DNA of 9,753 nucleotides, taken from the NCBI GenBank assembly GCA_945982095.1, contig CAMFRR010000019.1, positions 1-9,753 on the forward strand. The letters are read 5' to 3'. The stretch comes from an uncultured Bacteroidales bacterium. GTDB taxonomy: Bacteria; Bacteroidota; Bacteroidia; Bacteroidales; UBA932. A program made the translations under genes and the position numbers. Each line of letters opens with the position of its first letter. Positions within the stretch are counted from its first letter, which is position 1. A model generated the notes under the pieces. That model saw only the letters and a list, made by a program, of their open reading frames with translations, had not been told where the DNA came from and ran no database searches. Positions 9,556-9,753 of this stretch are shown here, one piece after another.

Positions 9556-9609
9556 AAAAAAGATGGTGACCCGAAAGTCGAAAGACTTGAAGGTCACCTG
9601 ATTGTTTTT
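9556..9609. terminator. Bidirectional intrinsic terminator between the kinase gene and galM
   Basis: An outer stem GGTGACC (9565-9571) pairs with GGTCACC (9592-9598). An inner stem AAGTC (9575-9579) pairs with GACTT (9584-9588) around a GAAA tetraloop (9580-9583). The 3x3 internal loop (9572-9574 with 9589-9591) could form two adjacent G-A pairs. On the + strand a T run follows at 9605-9609; on the - strand the A run at 9556-9561 reads as six T. It lies between two converging genes and can stop transcription from both sides. Confidence 0.88.
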
Positions 9610-9641
9610 GCACCGAGCTCCACGGCAGTGGTAGACTCTTG

Positions 9642-9753
9642 CTATTTTGTACCGAAGGCGAAGATTATTGCTTCGTGGAAGAGCTCTCCGGCCTTGAGCA
9701 GGGTGCTTGGGTAATAGTCTTTGTTCGGAGAATCCGGGAAGTGCTGGCACTCC
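9642..9753 (-). CDS. galM: Aldose 1-epimerase (galactose mutarotase), C-terminal end only
   Basis: Reading leftward from the window edge, the last 36 residues of a protein are seen, ending at a TAG (complement of 9642-9644). They read ECQHFPDSPNKDYYPSTLL and then a KAGELFHEAIIFAFG strand. This fits the GalM C terminus, where LETQHFPDSPNQ..FPST.L.PGE.Y...T.Y.F is highly conserved. The enzyme interconverts alpha and beta anomers of glucose and galactose. The visible part includes the conserved QHFPDSPN core; the start and the catalytic His and Glu lie outside the window. It converges on the sugar kinase gene, with a shared terminator between. Although only a fragment is visible, the motif is distinctive. 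A longer open frame in another register across the same bases does not look like a real protein. Confidence 0.85.
   Translation of the reverse strand, partial: ECQHFPDSPNKDYYPSTLLKAGELFHEAIIFAFGTK

Noticed and set aside
9406..9750. Open frame of 114 codons on the - strand at the right end
   Set aside because: It is out of register with the galM C terminus and continues across the terminator hairpin into antisense of the kinase gene; its translation has no family resemblance.

Overview
The window reads as a stretch of chromosome from a member of the Bacteroidota, most likely order Bacteroidales. The basis is the ATP synthase gene order (atpD-atpC first, then atpB-E-F-H-A-G), a roughly 27-residue insertion in the beta subunit, a one-domain epsilon subunit, an a subunit with a signal peptide and long N-terminal extension, and near absence of Shine-Dalgarno sequences. 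Family and genus cannot be fixed from what is visible. All genes but the last are on the + strand and packed tightly. No stretch over 300 bases lacks a gene.

Region 1 (2-595) is the 3' part of a gene for a thioredoxin-fold protein that has lost the CXXC active site. It ends 14 bases before atpD. Region 2 (610-7240) is a complete eight-gene F1Fo ATP synthase operon: atpD (beta), atpC (epsilon), atpB (a), atpE (c), atpF (b), atpH (delta), atpA (alpha) and atpG (gamma). The gaps are 22 bases or less, and atpE/atpF overlap in a TAATG. All catalytic and proton-path residues I could check are present, so the enzyme should work. The c subunit lacks the known Na+ ligands and is predicted to couple to protons. 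No atpI-like gene lies between atpC and atpB, where I recall other Bacteroidota carrying a small membrane protein gene.

Region 3 (7268-9753) is a small hexose-use module: a FucP-type major facilitator transporter, a ROK-family sugar kinase (probably glucokinase) and, convergent on the - strand, the C-terminal end of an aldose 1-epimerase (galM). A two-way intrinsic terminator separates the kinase from galM. Together they would import a free hexose, interconvert its anomers and phosphorylate it. The transporter starts only 27 bases after atpG with no visible terminator between, so transcription could run on from the ATP synthase operon.

I found no evidence of a mobile element, CRISPR array, RNA gene or undescribed multi-gene system; this is mostly core housekeeping DNA. 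The observation most worth following is that the transporter has asparagine at both positions matching the protonation residues of E. coli FucP (Asp46 and Glu135). That raises the possibility of uncoupled (facilitated) sugar uptake driven by the neighbouring kinase. Comparisons with named proteins are from memory, without an alignment program.
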